From positions 1-26,599 of the forward strand of contig CAZIWT010000036.1 in NCBI GenBank assembly GCA_964542895.1: 26,599 nt of DNA. Direction: 5' to 3'. Below the pieces are notes generated by a model, which worked only from the letters and a program-made list of their open reading frames with translations, was not told the origin of the DNA and did not search any database. Shown here piece by piece: positions 7,400-14,897 of the stretch; positions within the stretch are counted from its first letter, which is position 1, and each line of letters begins with the position of its first letter. Source of the stretch: Zymogenus sp964542895 (GTDB lineage: Bacteria > Desulfobacterota > Zymogenia > Zymogenales > Zymogenaceae). The translations under genes and the position numbers were made by a program.

Positions 7400-7428
7400 T
7401 TGACACGAGAGCGAACTTCTGATAATTT
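7400..7428 (+). promoter_or_regulatory. Likely promoter of purM
   Basis: TTGACA (7400-7405) is exact; 17 nt later is TAATTT (7423-7428), a weak -10. An alternative GATAAT starts after only 15 nt. The expected leader to purM is about 25 nt. Confidence 0.4.
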
Positions 7429-7458
7429 TCAACTATCCTTTAAAGATGGGGCTTATAG

Positions 7459-8505
7459 ATGGGAATCACATACAAAGACTCGGGCGTGGACATCGACAAG
7501 GCGAACCTCTTCGTTAAGAAGATCAAGGAGGATATCGACTCGACAAGGACGGAGGGAGTAATGGGGGAGATAGGGGGGTTCGGCGGATTCTTTCGCCCCG
7601 ACATCGCCGGCATGAAAGACCCGATCCTCGTCTCCTCCACAGACGGCGTGGGGACGAAGCTGATAATCGCCCAGATGATGGGGGTACACAAAACGGTGGG
7701 GATAGACCTCGTAGCGATGGTGGCAAACGACATCGTCGTCACCGGCGCCCTCCCCCTCTTCTTTCTGGACTACATAGCCACCGGCTCCCTCAACGAGGGG
7801 GTGCTTTCCGACGTCATCTCCGGGATCGCCGGGGGGTGCATAGATGCCGAGTGCGCCCTGATAGGGGGGGAGACGGCAGAGATGCCCGGGTTCTACCCGG
7901 AGGGGAAATACGACCTGTGCGGATTCTCGGTGGGGCTGGTGGAGAGGGAGGCCGTCATCGACGGCTCCAGGATAAAGGCTGGCGACGCGATCGTCGGCGT
8001 TTCCTCCTCCGGCCTTCACAGTAACGGATTCTCCCTGGTGAGGAAGATCGTATTCGACAAGCTGAAGATGAAGCTTACCGACCGGGTGGATGATCTGGTA
8101 AAGAGCATCGGCGAGGAGCTTCTTACCCCCACGCGGATCTACGTTAAGACGGTAAAGTCGCTTCTGGGGAAGGTCGATATCCACGCGATCTCCCACATCA
8201 CCGGCGGCGGCCTCGTGGACAATATCGAGAGGCTCCTTCCCGAGGGGATCACCGCCGTAATCGAAACGAGCAAATGGGACGTGCCCCCTATCTTTCGGTT
8301 CATCCAGGAGGCGGGGAAGATCGATGAGCTGGAGATGATGAGGACGTTCAACAACGGCGTCGGGCTTGCCATCATTATTCCCTTTGATGCGGCCGATTTG
8401 GTCACGTCCACGCTGAAGGGTATCGGCGAGTCGCCAGCGGTCATCGGCGAGATAACAAAGGCCAAGGGTAAAGTCGTGGAGGGCGGGAGGGTCCGCTTTA
8501 ATTAG
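7459..8505 (+). CDS. purM: Phosphoribosylformylglycinamidine cyclo-ligase (AIR synthetase)
   Basis: 348 aa, the usual length. Motifs of the PurM/AIR synthase family are present: SSTDGVGTK at about 59-67, GIDLVAMVANDIVVTGA (the ATP/dimer region), GGETAEMPGFY, and SSSGLHSNGFSLVRK. It converts FGAM with ATP to aminoimidazole ribotide, step five of purine synthesis. Its start ATG has only a loose purine-rich site (GATGGGG) upstream. It opens a plus-strand set with the two-TM gene and purN; purM followed by purN is a common order, but here another gene lies between. Confidence 0.96.
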   Translation: MGITYKDSGVDIDKANLFVKKIKEDIDSTRTEGVMGEIGGFGGFFRPDIAGMKDPILVSSTDGVGTKLIIAQMMGVHKTVGIDLVAMVANDIVVTGALPLFFLDYIATGSLNEGVLSDVISGIAGGCIDAECALIGGETAEMPGFYPEGKYDLCGFSVGLVEREAVIDGSRIKAGDAIVGVSSSGLHSNGFSLVRKIVFDKLKMKLTDRVDDLVKSIGEELLTPTRIYVKTVKSLLGKVDIHAISHITGGGLVDNIERLLPEGITAVIETSKWDVPPIFRFIQEAGKIDELEMMRTFNNGVGLAIIIPFDAADLVTSTLKGIGESPAVIGEITKAKGKVVEGGRVRFN

Positions 8506-8547
8506 CCTGGGCCAATGGCTATTCCATAAAAATCTATCGGGTGTTCC

Positions 8548-9366
8548 ATGAAGGCTTCCATTGAAGATTTTTTAAGAAAACTTGAAGACGGTCTTGTCAT
8601 AGATTTAAAGAGAATTTGGGAAAAGATAAAGAAGTACAGATTTGAGATTACGCTTATATTATCGCTGATCTTGAGCTCCGTCGCGGTGTATCTGATACAC
8701 TATCTGCTATTTGAAGATATCCACCATATCGGCATCTTTATGATCGGTGATATCGCCATAATGCCGATAGAGGTCCTGATCGTAACCCTCATAATTCACA
8801 GGCTCCTTCAGGTCAGGGAAAAGCGCAAGCTGATGACCAAGCTGAACATCGTCATCGGGGCCTTTTTCAGCGAGGTGGGCGAAGAGCTGGTCAAGGCCTT
8901 TTCGGATGCGGATGAAAATATCGGCGCCATTAGGAACAAGATACTCGAGACCAACGACTGGTCGAACAGCGAGGTCGCCCACCTTAGCGAAATCGTGGAC
9001 TCATACGAGCCGGAGATAGATTGCAGGGACTACGACCTGGAAGAGCTTAGGTCCTTTTTATTCAAGAGGAGGGTTTTCCTGCTGCGCCTGCTGGAAAATC
9101 CAAACCTTCTGGAAAACGACGCCTTCACCGACCTTCTCTGGGCGGTCACACATCTCCAGGAGGAGCTTTACTTCAGGGAGGATTTTGTCAGCCTTCCCGA
9201 GAGCGACTTTGCACACCTGACTCTTGACATCAAGAGGGCCTACAAAGCGGTCATCAAGGAGTGGGTGCTATATATGAAGCATCTGCACGACAATTACCCG
9301 TATCTCTTCTCCCTGGCGACGAGGATGAATCCCTTTGATACAAACGCCTCTATAATCGTAAAATAG
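8548..9366 (+). CDS. Two-TM membrane protein with large helical cytoplasmic domain, unknown function
   Basis: 272 aa. A short amphipathic N-terminus (1-30) is followed by two membrane helices at about 33-53 and 61-86, then about 185 residues rich in charged helices (LSEIVDSYEPEIDCRDYD, FLFKRRVFLLRLLENPNLLE). By the positive-inside rule (KIKKYR before TM1, REKRKLMTK after TM2) both ends are cytoplasmic. The stretch IGDIAIMPIEVLIVTLIIH and the following KLNIVIGAFFSEVGEEL look like constrained sequence rather than a random frame, and I believe similar proteins of unknown function occur in anaerobes, but I cannot name a family. It sits 42 nt after purM and 68 nt before purN on the same strand, so it is probably co-transcribed. 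Nothing in it suggests purine enzymology; an insertion into the pur cluster is possible. Confidence 0.75.
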   Translation: MKASIEDFLRKLEDGLVIDLKRIWEKIKKYRFEITLILSLILSSVAVYLIHYLLFEDIHHIGIFMIGDIAIMPIEVLIVTLIIHRLLQVREKRKLMTKLNIVIGAFFSEVGEELVKAFSDADENIGAIRNKILETNDWSNSEVAHLSEIVDSYEPEIDCRDYDLEELRSFLFKRRVFLLRLLENPNLLENDAFTDLLWAVTHLQEELYFREDFVSLPESDFAHLTLDIKRAYKAVIKEWVLYMKHLHDNYPYLFSLATRMNPFDTNASIIVK

Positions 9367-9434
9367 CCTGCGGTGCCTGAAAAAAAACAAACGCGGCCCA
9401 AGCGGTTGAATACAGTGCAAACGAAGGAGCCTTT

Positions 9435-10097
9435 ATGTTGAAAATTGCCGTATTTATATCCGGAAGCGGAACCAACCTCCAGTCGATCATCGACAACTGC
9501 GAGAGCGGGAAGGTCGACGCCGAGATCGTGCTGGTCCTCTCCAACGAGCCGGACGCCTACGGGATCGAGCGGTCGAAGAAACACGACATCCCGTCGGTGG
9601 TGATTAATCACCGGGATTACTCCTCCCGGAAGGAATTCGAGGACGCGATTCTTGAATCGATAGGCGGCTACGAGATAGACCTGATCTGCCTCGCCGGTTT
9701 CATGCGGGTCCTCACCGACAACTTCCTCGGGAGATTCCCTAACAGGGTAATCAACATCCACCCCGCCCTCCTCCCCTCGTTCGCCGGAACCCAGGGGCAG
9801 CAGGACGCCTTCGACTACGGCGCCAAGTTCGCCGGCTGTACCGTCCACTTTGTCGACGCGGGCGTGGACACCGGCCCAATTATTATTCAGGCGGTCGTGC
9901 CGTTAAAGCAGGGCGACACGGTGGAGACGCTGAAAAAGAGGATCCTGGCCCAGGAGCACAAGGTCTACCCCCAGGCGATTCAATACATCGCTAAAGGAGC
10001 GGCCGAGATAGTCGGCAGAAAGGTGGTCATCAAGGACCTCGGCGAGATCGAGGATTTCGCCGAGATAAACCCCCCGGCGTCGATTTTCGATGCATAA
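9435..10097 (+). CDS. purN: Phosphoribosylglycinamide formyltransferase (GART)
   Basis: 220 aa. The phosphate-binding loop SGSGTNLQ (9-16), the catalytic INIHPALLPSF (Asn107, His109) and GVDTGPIIIQ with Asp145 match the Asn-His-Asp catalytic triad of PurN. It transfers the formyl group of 10-formyl-tetrahydrofolate to GAR in purine synthesis. AAGGAG lies 5 nt before the ATG. The C-terminus is slightly longer than the E. coli enzyme (EDFAEINPPASIFDA tail). Its folate need links it loosely to the methyl-H4folate enzymes upstream in the window. Confidence 0.95.
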   Translation: MLKIAVFISGSGTNLQSIIDNCESGKVDAEIVLVLSNEPDAYGIERSKKHDIPSVVINHRDYSSRKEFEDAILESIGGYEIDLICLAGFMRVLTDNFLGRFPNRVINIHPALLPSFAGTQGQQDAFDYGAKFAGCTVHFVDAGVDTGPIIIQAVVPLKQGDTVETLKKRILAQEHKVYPQAIQYIAKGAAEIVGRKVVIKDLGEIEDFAEINPPASIFDA

Positions 10098-10215
10098 CCA
10101 TAATAACATGCCCCTTTGGGATTTGCCCGTATTGCTTGAACAGCTTAAGGGGCGGCTGAGTGCTCCACTGATAAGCAGGAGCTTGTCAGTTCCACCCGAC
10201 GCAAAGAGCATCCCA

Positions 10216-10282
10216 CTGGATTCCCGTTTCCCAAGGGAATGACATTATGTTTCTGGTTCCCCGCTTCCCGAGCGAATGACAT
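10216..10282. repeat. Two REP-like palindromic units in the purN-DUF523 spacer
   Basis: Units at 10216-10245 and 10253-10282 follow the pattern CTGG-TTCCCG-TTCCC-GGAATGAC. The first can fold as ATTCCC/GGGAAT with a 9-nt loop; the second is a diverged copy (AGCGAAT instead of AGGGAAT). This resembles the short dispersed palindromes common in deltaproteobacterial genomes (knowledge, not searched). Confidence 0.6.
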
Positions 10283-10325
10283 GCATAATGATAGGATTAG
10301 GCACATACCAAAAGCAGTAAAAAAA

Positions 10326-10760
10326 ATGTATTTCGTAAGCGCATGCCTCGTCGGAGAGAACTGCCGATACGACGGCAACAACTCCTACTCGAAAAAAGTA
10401 ATGGAGTTTCTCTCCGGAAAAGAGTACATCGCCCTCTGCCCGGAGGAACTGGGGGGGCTTCCCACGCCGAGGGCGCCCTCCTCCTTTAGGGGTGGGACGG
10501 GAGAGGAGGTCCTCTTAAGCGATGCTAAGATCATCGACGCGAACAAAGTAGAGAGGACAAACGAGTTCATCAAGGGGGCGGAGAGATCGCTCAGCACAAT
10601 AAAGGAGAAGGGAATCACCCACGCTATACTCAAGGAAAGAAGCCCCTCCTGCGGCGTCAGGGAGGTCTACCTCAAGGGAGAGATAGTCGAGGGTATGGGG
10701 GTCACCGCGGCCCTCCTTAAAAGGGAGTCGATTGTTATCCTCTCCGACGAGGAGATATGA
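10326..10760 (+). CDS. DUF523 family protein
   Basis: 144 aa from the ATG at 10326. It opens with YFVSACLVGENCRYDG, the hallmark of DUF523, and has LCPEELGGLPTPR and ILKERSPSCGV further on, which carry the conserved cysteines of the family. The biochemical role is unknown; the conserved Cys pattern hints at metal or Fe-S binding. An upstream in-frame extension would translate the repeat units and is rejected. The gene ends one nucleotide before the next start (TGA-G-ATG), so it is translationally coupled with the flavoprotein gene. Confidence 0.88.
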   Translation: MYFVSACLVGENCRYDGNNSYSKKVMEFLSGKEYIALCPEELGGLPTPRAPSSFRGGTGEEVLLSDAKIIDANKVERTNEFIKGAERSLSTIKEKGITHAILKERSPSCGVREVYLKGEIVEGMGVTAALLKRESIVILSDEEI

Positions 10761-10761
10761 G

Positions 10762-11388
10762 ATGAAAGAAAAAAGCAGGATCGTGGCCTTGAACGGTAGC
10801 TACAGGAGGAGGGGTAACACCAACCGCATGGTCGAAGAGGTCCTGAAGGGGTGCAGGGAGGCGGGGGCCAAAACGGAGCACATTTTTTTGATGGAAAAGG
10901 ATATCAGGGCGTGCCTCGGCTGTATGAAGTGCTCGAAATACAAGGAAGAGACGATCGGCAGGTGCGTGCAGAAAGACGACATGAGGGGGCTTCTAGAAAA
11001 GATCGTCTCCGCCGACGCCCTCATCGTAGCCTGCCCGGTCTACTGGGGAAACATGAGCGCCCACATGGTAAAGTTTCTGCACCGGATGTCGCCCCTCGCC
11101 TACGACAAGTCGCTCGACGGCGGCATGAAGGGAATCCCCGTCTACAAGCTCAAGCCGACAAAGCCGGGGATGTACATCACCAGCATGATCGCCCCCTTTC
11201 CGATAAACCGCATCATGGGCGTGTATCGCAACTTCTACAAGATGCTGAGACTCGTCCTGAGGCTCGCCGGCTTCAAGGCAGACTGCGTCCTCAACGTTGG
11301 CGGATCGGAGGGGAAAACTCCCATTCCAAACAGGGAGGGGATGAAAAGGAGGGCCTACAGACTGGGCCTGAAGCTCGCCGGGGATTAG
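10762..11388 (+). CDS. Iron-sulfur-type flavoprotein (NADPH-dependent FMN reductase / flavodoxin-like)
   Basis: 208 aa. ALNGSYRRRGNTNRMVEEV is the FMN phosphate-binding loop of the family, and CPVYWGNMSAHMVKFLHR is the second flavin contact (PxYWGxxS). Between them CLGCMKC, then Cys ten residues later before VQKDDM, gives C-x2-C-x2-C-x10-C. The compact cysteine motif of Isf from methanogens is C-x2-C-x2-C-x5-C, so a [4Fe-4S] cluster is likely but the last spacing is longer. Such proteins move electrons between ferredoxin-type carriers and FMN in anaerobes, often against oxidative stress. The start used is ATG 10762, just after the DUF523 stop. A strong terminator follows 28 nt after the stop. 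Confidence 0.88.
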   Translation: MKEKSRIVALNGSYRRRGNTNRMVEEVLKGCREAGAKTEHIFLMEKDIRACLGCMKCSKYKEETIGRCVQKDDMRGLLEKIVSADALIVACPVYWGNMSAHMVKFLHRMSPLAYDKSLDGGMKGIPVYKLKPTKPGMYITSMIAPFPINRIMGVYRNFYKMLRLVLRLAGFKADCVLNVGGSEGKTPIPNREGMKRRAYRLGLKLAGD

Positions 11389-11415
11389 AGAAATATCCAC
11401 ATCTTGAAAATGGTA

Positions 11416-11447
11416 ATCGCCCCGCATCAACCGGGGCGATTTTTTTC
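11416..11447 (+). terminator. Rho-independent terminator after the DUF523-flavoprotein pair
   Basis: A perfect 9-bp stem ATCGCCCCG / CGGGGCGAT (11416-11424 with 11432-11440), 7-nt loop, followed by a run of T to 11446. It is the clearest terminator in the window. Confidence 0.92.
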
Positions 11448-11500
11448 TTAGCCGTAAAATAAGAGTTATTTGAGTACAACGGCAGGCCTCACAAATTTCC

Positions 11501-11528
11501 TTGCATTCGACAAAATTCACTATACAAT
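11501..11528 (+). promoter_or_regulatory. Likely promoter of the small membrane-protein gene
   Basis: TTGCAT (11501-11506), 16-nt spacer, TACAAT (11523-11528). Good matches; leader of about 60 nt to the ATG at 11598. Confidence 0.5.
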
Positions 11529-11597
11529 TAAAGACAGGTCACCTGAATATCGATAATAAAGATTTTCATTTTCTTTAACCATGACGGAGGTTAAACA

Positions 11598-12020
11598 ATG
11601 AACGGGGAGGGACAAAACGAGAGCGGCGATGTAAGGGGAAGGATGAGGGGTCAGTGGTGGGGACGGCAAGACTGGGGGAAACGGCCGTGGAGAAGCGACA
11701 GGCTTGACGCTGTCGGCTGGGCGGCGATATTTATCTGGGCGGGGCTGGTCCTCCTTGCCGAAAGCACGGATTACTTCTCCAACTCCGACTGGTGGGACGG
11801 CTGGTTCGTCTTCTTCGCCGGGGCGGGGATAATCGTGCTTTTAGAGGCGGTTTTCCGGGCGCTCGTGCCCGCCTTTCGCAAGCGGGTGATAACCACGTTT
11901 GTGATCGGATTCGTCCTGCTGTCGATAGGCCTGGGGGAGCTTTTCGATTTACTGTGGCCCTTCTTGTTGATTTCCATCGGGATAATCATTCTGGTTAGGG
12001 CCTTTGTGCGCCGCAATTGA
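11598..12020 (+). CDS. Small membrane protein with LiaI/LiaF-like transmembrane region
   Basis: 140 aa. A hydrophilic, Trp/Arg/Gly-rich N-terminus of about 38 residues is followed by four membrane helices at about 39-55, 68-85, 97-112 and 117-133. The repeated pattern of paired helices with G-x-x-x-L and a short LDAVGWAAIFIWAGLVLL start resembles the LiaI/LiaF (DUF5668-type) transmembrane domain, tied in Firmicutes to cell-envelope stress sensing. The extracytoplasmic DUF2154 part of LiaF is absent. GGAGG lies 7 nt before the ATG. The assignment to this family is by pattern only. It follows a terminator and has its own promoter, so it seems to be monocistronic. Confidence 0.72.
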   Translation: MNGEGQNESGDVRGRMRGQWWGRQDWGKRPWRSDRLDAVGWAAIFIWAGLVLLAESTDYFSNSDWWDGWFVFFAGAGIIVLLEAVFRALVPAFRKRVITTFVIGFVLLSIGLGELFDLLWPFLLISIGIIILVRAFVRRN

Positions 12021-12061
12021 CCGCTTTTAATCGCCCGGCTCGCACCGCTTAAGCTCAAACG

Positions 12062-12127
12062 ACGACAATTGTGAAACTTGTCGTAATCTGTCTTCGAGGA
12101 TTTTCTCCTCTTTCAGTTGAATCCTCG
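12062..12127. promoter_or_regulatory. Two inverted repeats in the spacer before the SDR gene
   Basis: Repeat A: ACGACAA / TTGTCGT, 9-nt spacer (12062-12068, 12078-12084). Repeat B: CGAGGATT / AATCCTCG, 17-nt spacer (12095-12102, 12120-12127). Both arms match exactly. They could be hairpins or protein-binding sites. No T tract follows either, so neither looks like a standard terminator. Confidence 0.5.
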
Positions 12128-12155
12128 ATCTATTTATACTCAAAAGGAGCTAACC

Positions 12156-12989
12156 ATGGAATATTACAAAGGCGTTTTTAAAGACAAGGTTGCTATCGTT
12201 ACCGGCGCCGCATCCGGCATAGGGAGGGCGGTCTCCCGTGAGCTTGGAAGGTCGGGCGCCGTTGTCGTCTGCGTCGATATAGATGACAAGGATCTAAAGG
12301 AGACCGTCACATCGATTACAGAGGAGGGCGGTGTGGCCCAACCCGTTAAGCTCGACGTTACCGACGAAAAGGGAGTCGAGGCGCTGATTAAGAAAACCGC
12401 AATAGAGCAGGGCAGGCTTGACTATGTATTCAACAACGCCGGAATGGGCGTCGGGGGGGAGGTGCGCGACCTGAAGCCGGAACACTGGCGAAAGATCATC
12501 GACGTGAACCTCTGGGGCGTCGTCTACGGAACCAACGCCGCCTACCGTTTGATGATTAATCAGGGATTCGGGCACATCGTCAACACCGCGTCCCTTGCGG
12601 GCCTTGCCCCAACCCCCATCAACACCCCCTACGCCCTCACCAAGCACGCCGTGGTGGGGCTCTCCACATCTCTGAGGGCCGAGGGGCGCGACCTGGGGGT
12701 GAAGGTGAGCGCCGTCTGTCCCGGTGTGGTCGATACCAACATCCTCTACAAGAGCGAGATGCTCAAGTCGGACCCGAAGGAGGCGCTGGCCCTGGTCATG
12801 GTGAAGAGGATGAATGTCGACAAGGCCGCCGGGGACATATTGAAAGGAGTTAAAAAGAACAAGCCGATCATTGTGATTACTCCTCATGGAAAAGTCCTCT
12901 GGCGGATTCAGAGGCTTTTTCCATCTATAAATAATTTCCTGGCCCTTCTGGCCGTCAGGGAATTCAGGAAGATCAGGGTGGAGGATTAG
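12156..12989 (+). CDS. Short-chain dehydrogenase/reductase (classical SDR)
   Basis: 277 aa. The glycine-rich cofactor motif TGAASGIG is at 16-23, Asp41 ends beta-2 (VVVCVDIDD), which favours NAD(H) over NADP(H), NNAG is at 93-96, and the catalytic Asn118-Ser146-Tyr159-Lys163 tetrad is complete (YALTK). Substrate is unknown. The long C-terminus with IIVITPHGKVLWRIQRLFP is like SDRs annotated around lipid or hydroxy-acyl substrates, but that is only a hint. AAAGGAG lies 7 nt before the ATG; an in-frame upstream ATG has no such site. The next flavoprotein gene starts 26 nt after its stop, so the two are probably one operon. Confidence 0.92.
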   Translation: MEYYKGVFKDKVAIVTGAASGIGRAVSRELGRSGAVVVCVDIDDKDLKETVTSITEEGGVAQPVKLDVTDEKGVEALIKKTAIEQGRLDYVFNNAGMGVGGEVRDLKPEHWRKIIDVNLWGVVYGTNAAYRLMINQGFGHIVNTASLAGLAPTPINTPYALTKHAVVGLSTSLRAEGRDLGVKVSAVCPGVVDTNILYKSEMLKSDPKEALALVMVKRMNVDKAAGDILKGVKKNKPIIVITPHGKVLWRIQRLFPSINNFLALLAVREFRKIRVED

Positions 12990-13015
12990 AATTTCAATCG
13001 GATGGAGTATAAACA

Positions 13016-13591
13016 ATGAAAGTCGTGGCCGTAAACGGAAACCCCAGAGTGGACGGAAACACCGCCGCCTTGATCAAGCACGTCTTTAAAGTCCTTGAAG
13101 AGGAGGGGATCGAGACTGAGCTGATCGAGCTTCGGGAAAAGAAGATCGGGGGGTGTGTGGCATGCCTCAAATGCTTCGCCAACAAGGACGGAAAGTGCGC
13201 CGTCAAAAAGGACTCTCTCAACGAGTACGTGGCCAAAATGGCCGAGGCGGATGGGATTATTTTAGGCTCCCCCACCTATTTCTCGGACGTCACTTCCGAG
13301 ATGAAGGCGCTTATAGACAGGGCCGGAATGGTGGCGATGGCAAACGACGCCATGTTCAAGAGGAAGGTCGGGGCGGGGATCGTCGCCACGAGACGCACCG
13401 GCGCCATCCACGCCCTGGCAACGATAAACCTCTTCTTTCTCATAAGCGACATGATAGTCGTCGGATCGAGCGCCTGGAACGTAGGCTTCGGATTTTCCGA
13501 GGGGGAGGTAGAAAACGATGTCGATGGAATTGAATATATGAGGGATTTGGGAGAGAACATGGCATGGCTCCTGAAAAAGCTCCACGGCTGA
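13016..13591 (+). CDS. Second iron-sulfur-type flavoprotein (NADPH-dependent FMN reductase family)
   Basis: 191 aa. VVAVNGNPRVDGNTAALI is the FMN phosphate loop and LGSPTYFSDVTSEMKALIDR the second flavin-binding segment. CVACLKC then Cys after seven residues (C-x2-C-x2-C-x7-C) suggests an Isf-like cluster. It is a distant relative, not a duplicate, of the flavoprotein at 10762. Electron transfer or reduction of quinones, aromatics or oxygen species is typical for the family. It probably shares a transcript with the SDR upstream, which could supply or share substrate. GGAG is 8 nt before the ATG. Confidence 0.88.
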   Translation: MKVVAVNGNPRVDGNTAALIKHVFKVLEEEGIETELIELREKKIGGCVACLKCFANKDGKCAVKKDSLNEYVAKMAEADGIILGSPTYFSDVTSEMKALIDRAGMVAMANDAMFKRKVGAGIVATRRTGAIHALATINLFFLISDMIVVGSSAWNVGFGFSEGEVENDVDGIEYMRDLGENMAWLLKKLHG

Positions 13592-13596
13592 GACCA

Positions 13597-13627
13597 TCGG
13601 CCTCAATGGAAAGGTGAAAAAGGCCGA
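13597..13627. terminator. Hairpin between converging flavoprotein and CobW genes
   Basis: TCGGCCT / AGGCCGA (13597-13603 with 13621-13627), 17-nt loop, six nucleotides after the flavoprotein stop. It has no T tract, so termination is uncertain. Confidence 0.35.
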
Positions 13628-13752
13628 AAATTCGATTGTCTCATCTCTTTTATTAAAACGTTCAGTACCCCCAGGGATTATGTGACTTGACAAGATCGGT
13701 CTTTCCAACATTCGTTATCAGCAAGGACGTGAAGGTCAAACTGTTTTCCACC

Positions 13753-14688
13753 TCAATCCAGACAGGCTTTAAACCGCCCGATTATCTCATCCTCTTCGAC
13801 TCCCCAACCCACAAACGCAAGCCGGGTTCCGCCCCCTCCGCCGTCGGCGGATTCGGTCATATCGTTCATCTCTATCTTCCCGCCCACATAGCTTAAAAAG
13901 GCGGTCCGGTCACCGAAGCGCACGGCCCCCTTTATCCGAAACATCCCGAACGGGAGGGAGTGGAGGAGCTCTTCAAGGCGGCCTTCGTTCAACGTCCTTT
14001 CCTCCACGAACGAGAATGATATGAAATCCGGGGCGTCCGTTTTTTCGCTGTCGCCCTTATTTTGCATCAAGCCCTTCCCCCCCCTTGTCCCCTCCTTGAT
14101 GATTTCAAGGTCGACCCTGCCCCGAACCGCCGGAACAACGGGTGAATCCCCTGCTGCCTCCCCTATTTCCTCCACCGTTTTGTTAAGCCTATCCTCATCG
14201 ATCAAGTCAACCTTGTTGAAGACTATCAGATCCGCGTTTTCCAGCTGGTTGAAGAAGAGGGTTCCCAACACCCCCCTGGCGCCCCAAAGGTCCGTCTCCA
14301 CCACCGTGACGGTCTTGAGAGAATCCACATCCCCCCCGTCGATAAACTCTCCCACTATCGGAACGATGTTTTTAGGATCGGCGACGCCGGAGGCCTCTAT
14401 GAATATCCACTCCGGGGAAAAATTATCGATGACATCCCTCAGCGTCTTTCTGACGTCCAGGGCCAGCGTGCAGCAGATGCACCCGCTCGTGAGCTCCACG
14501 ACCTCCCCCACCCCACTAAGTAGGGATCCGTCTATCCCCACATCGCCGAACTCGTTGACGATGACGGTAGTATTGGACATATCCTTTTCGCCGGACAGGA
14601 TATGTCTTAAGAGCGTGGTCTTCCCCGCCCCCAAAAACCCGACGATCAGGACGACGCCTGTCTTTCCTCTCCCCTCCCCCTTTGCCAT
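13753..14688 (-). CDS. CobW/G3E family metal-chaperone GTPase
   Basis: 311 aa. Walker A GFLGAGKTT is at 17-25, the family metal motif CICC (within ELTSGCICC, 70-73), IEASGVADP as switch II/Walker B region, and NKVD at 158-161 for guanine. The C-terminal CobW_C-like part is present but short. G3E GTPases deliver metals (Zn, Co, Ni) to target proteins; a cobalt role with the corrinoid pair is possible but they are 9 kb apart. AGGAGG lies just before the ATG. The stretch at about 207-222 (GGKGLMQNKGDSEKTD) looks like a flexible insertion before the C-terminal domain. It is divergent from the Fe-S protein gene. Confidence 0.92.
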   Translation of the reverse strand: MAKGEGRGKTGVVLIVGFLGAGKTTLLRHILSGEKDMSNTTVIVNEFGDVGIDGSLLSGVGEVVELTSGCICCTLALDVRKTLRDVIDNFSPEWIFIEASGVADPKNIVPIVGEFIDGGDVDSLKTVTVVETDLWGARGVLGTLFFNQLENADLIVFNKVDLIDEDRLNKTVEEIGEAAGDSPVVPAVRGRVDLEIIKEGTRGGKGLMQNKGDSEKTDAPDFISFSFVEERTLNEGRLEELLHSLPFGMFRIKGAVRFGDRTAFLSYVGGKIEMNDMTESADGGGGGTRLAFVGWGVEEDEIIGRFKACLD

Positions 14689-14730
14689 TCTCCTCCTAGC
14701 TCAATCAAAGGATTTTATTTGAAGTCTATA

Positions 14731-14759
14731 TTTCTATCAAAGATTTGGCCGATGTTCAA
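14731..14759 (-). promoter_or_regulatory. Possible promoter of the CobW-family gene
   Basis: Minus strand: TTGAAC (14754-14759), 17-nt spacer, TAGAAA (14731-14736); 4 of 6 each. Confidence 0.4.
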
Positions 14760-14817
14760 GTATCTTCGATCACAAAAAAGATAATTTTAAAAATCTATGT
14801 TACAAATCTTTTTTACC

Positions 14818-14846
14818 TTGACACGCCAACCGATATTGTGGATAAA
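14818..14846 (+). promoter_or_regulatory. Promoter of the Fe-S protein gene
   Basis: Exact TTGACA (14818-14823), 17-nt spacer, GATAAA (14841-14846), 4 of 6. The leader is about 45 nt. Confidence 0.55.
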
Positions 14847-14897
14847 TATGGGTGTTTTTCTATTGATGAGATTAAAGCAATAAAATAAAGGAGTAAA

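Noticed and set aside
7453..8196. A 247-residue minus-strand open frame
   Set aside because: Antisense to purM, which is fully supported.
10239..10325. N-terminal extension of the DUF523 protein
   Set aside because: It would translate part of the REP-like repeats; DUF523 proteins begin right at the (M).(F/L)VSACL motif.
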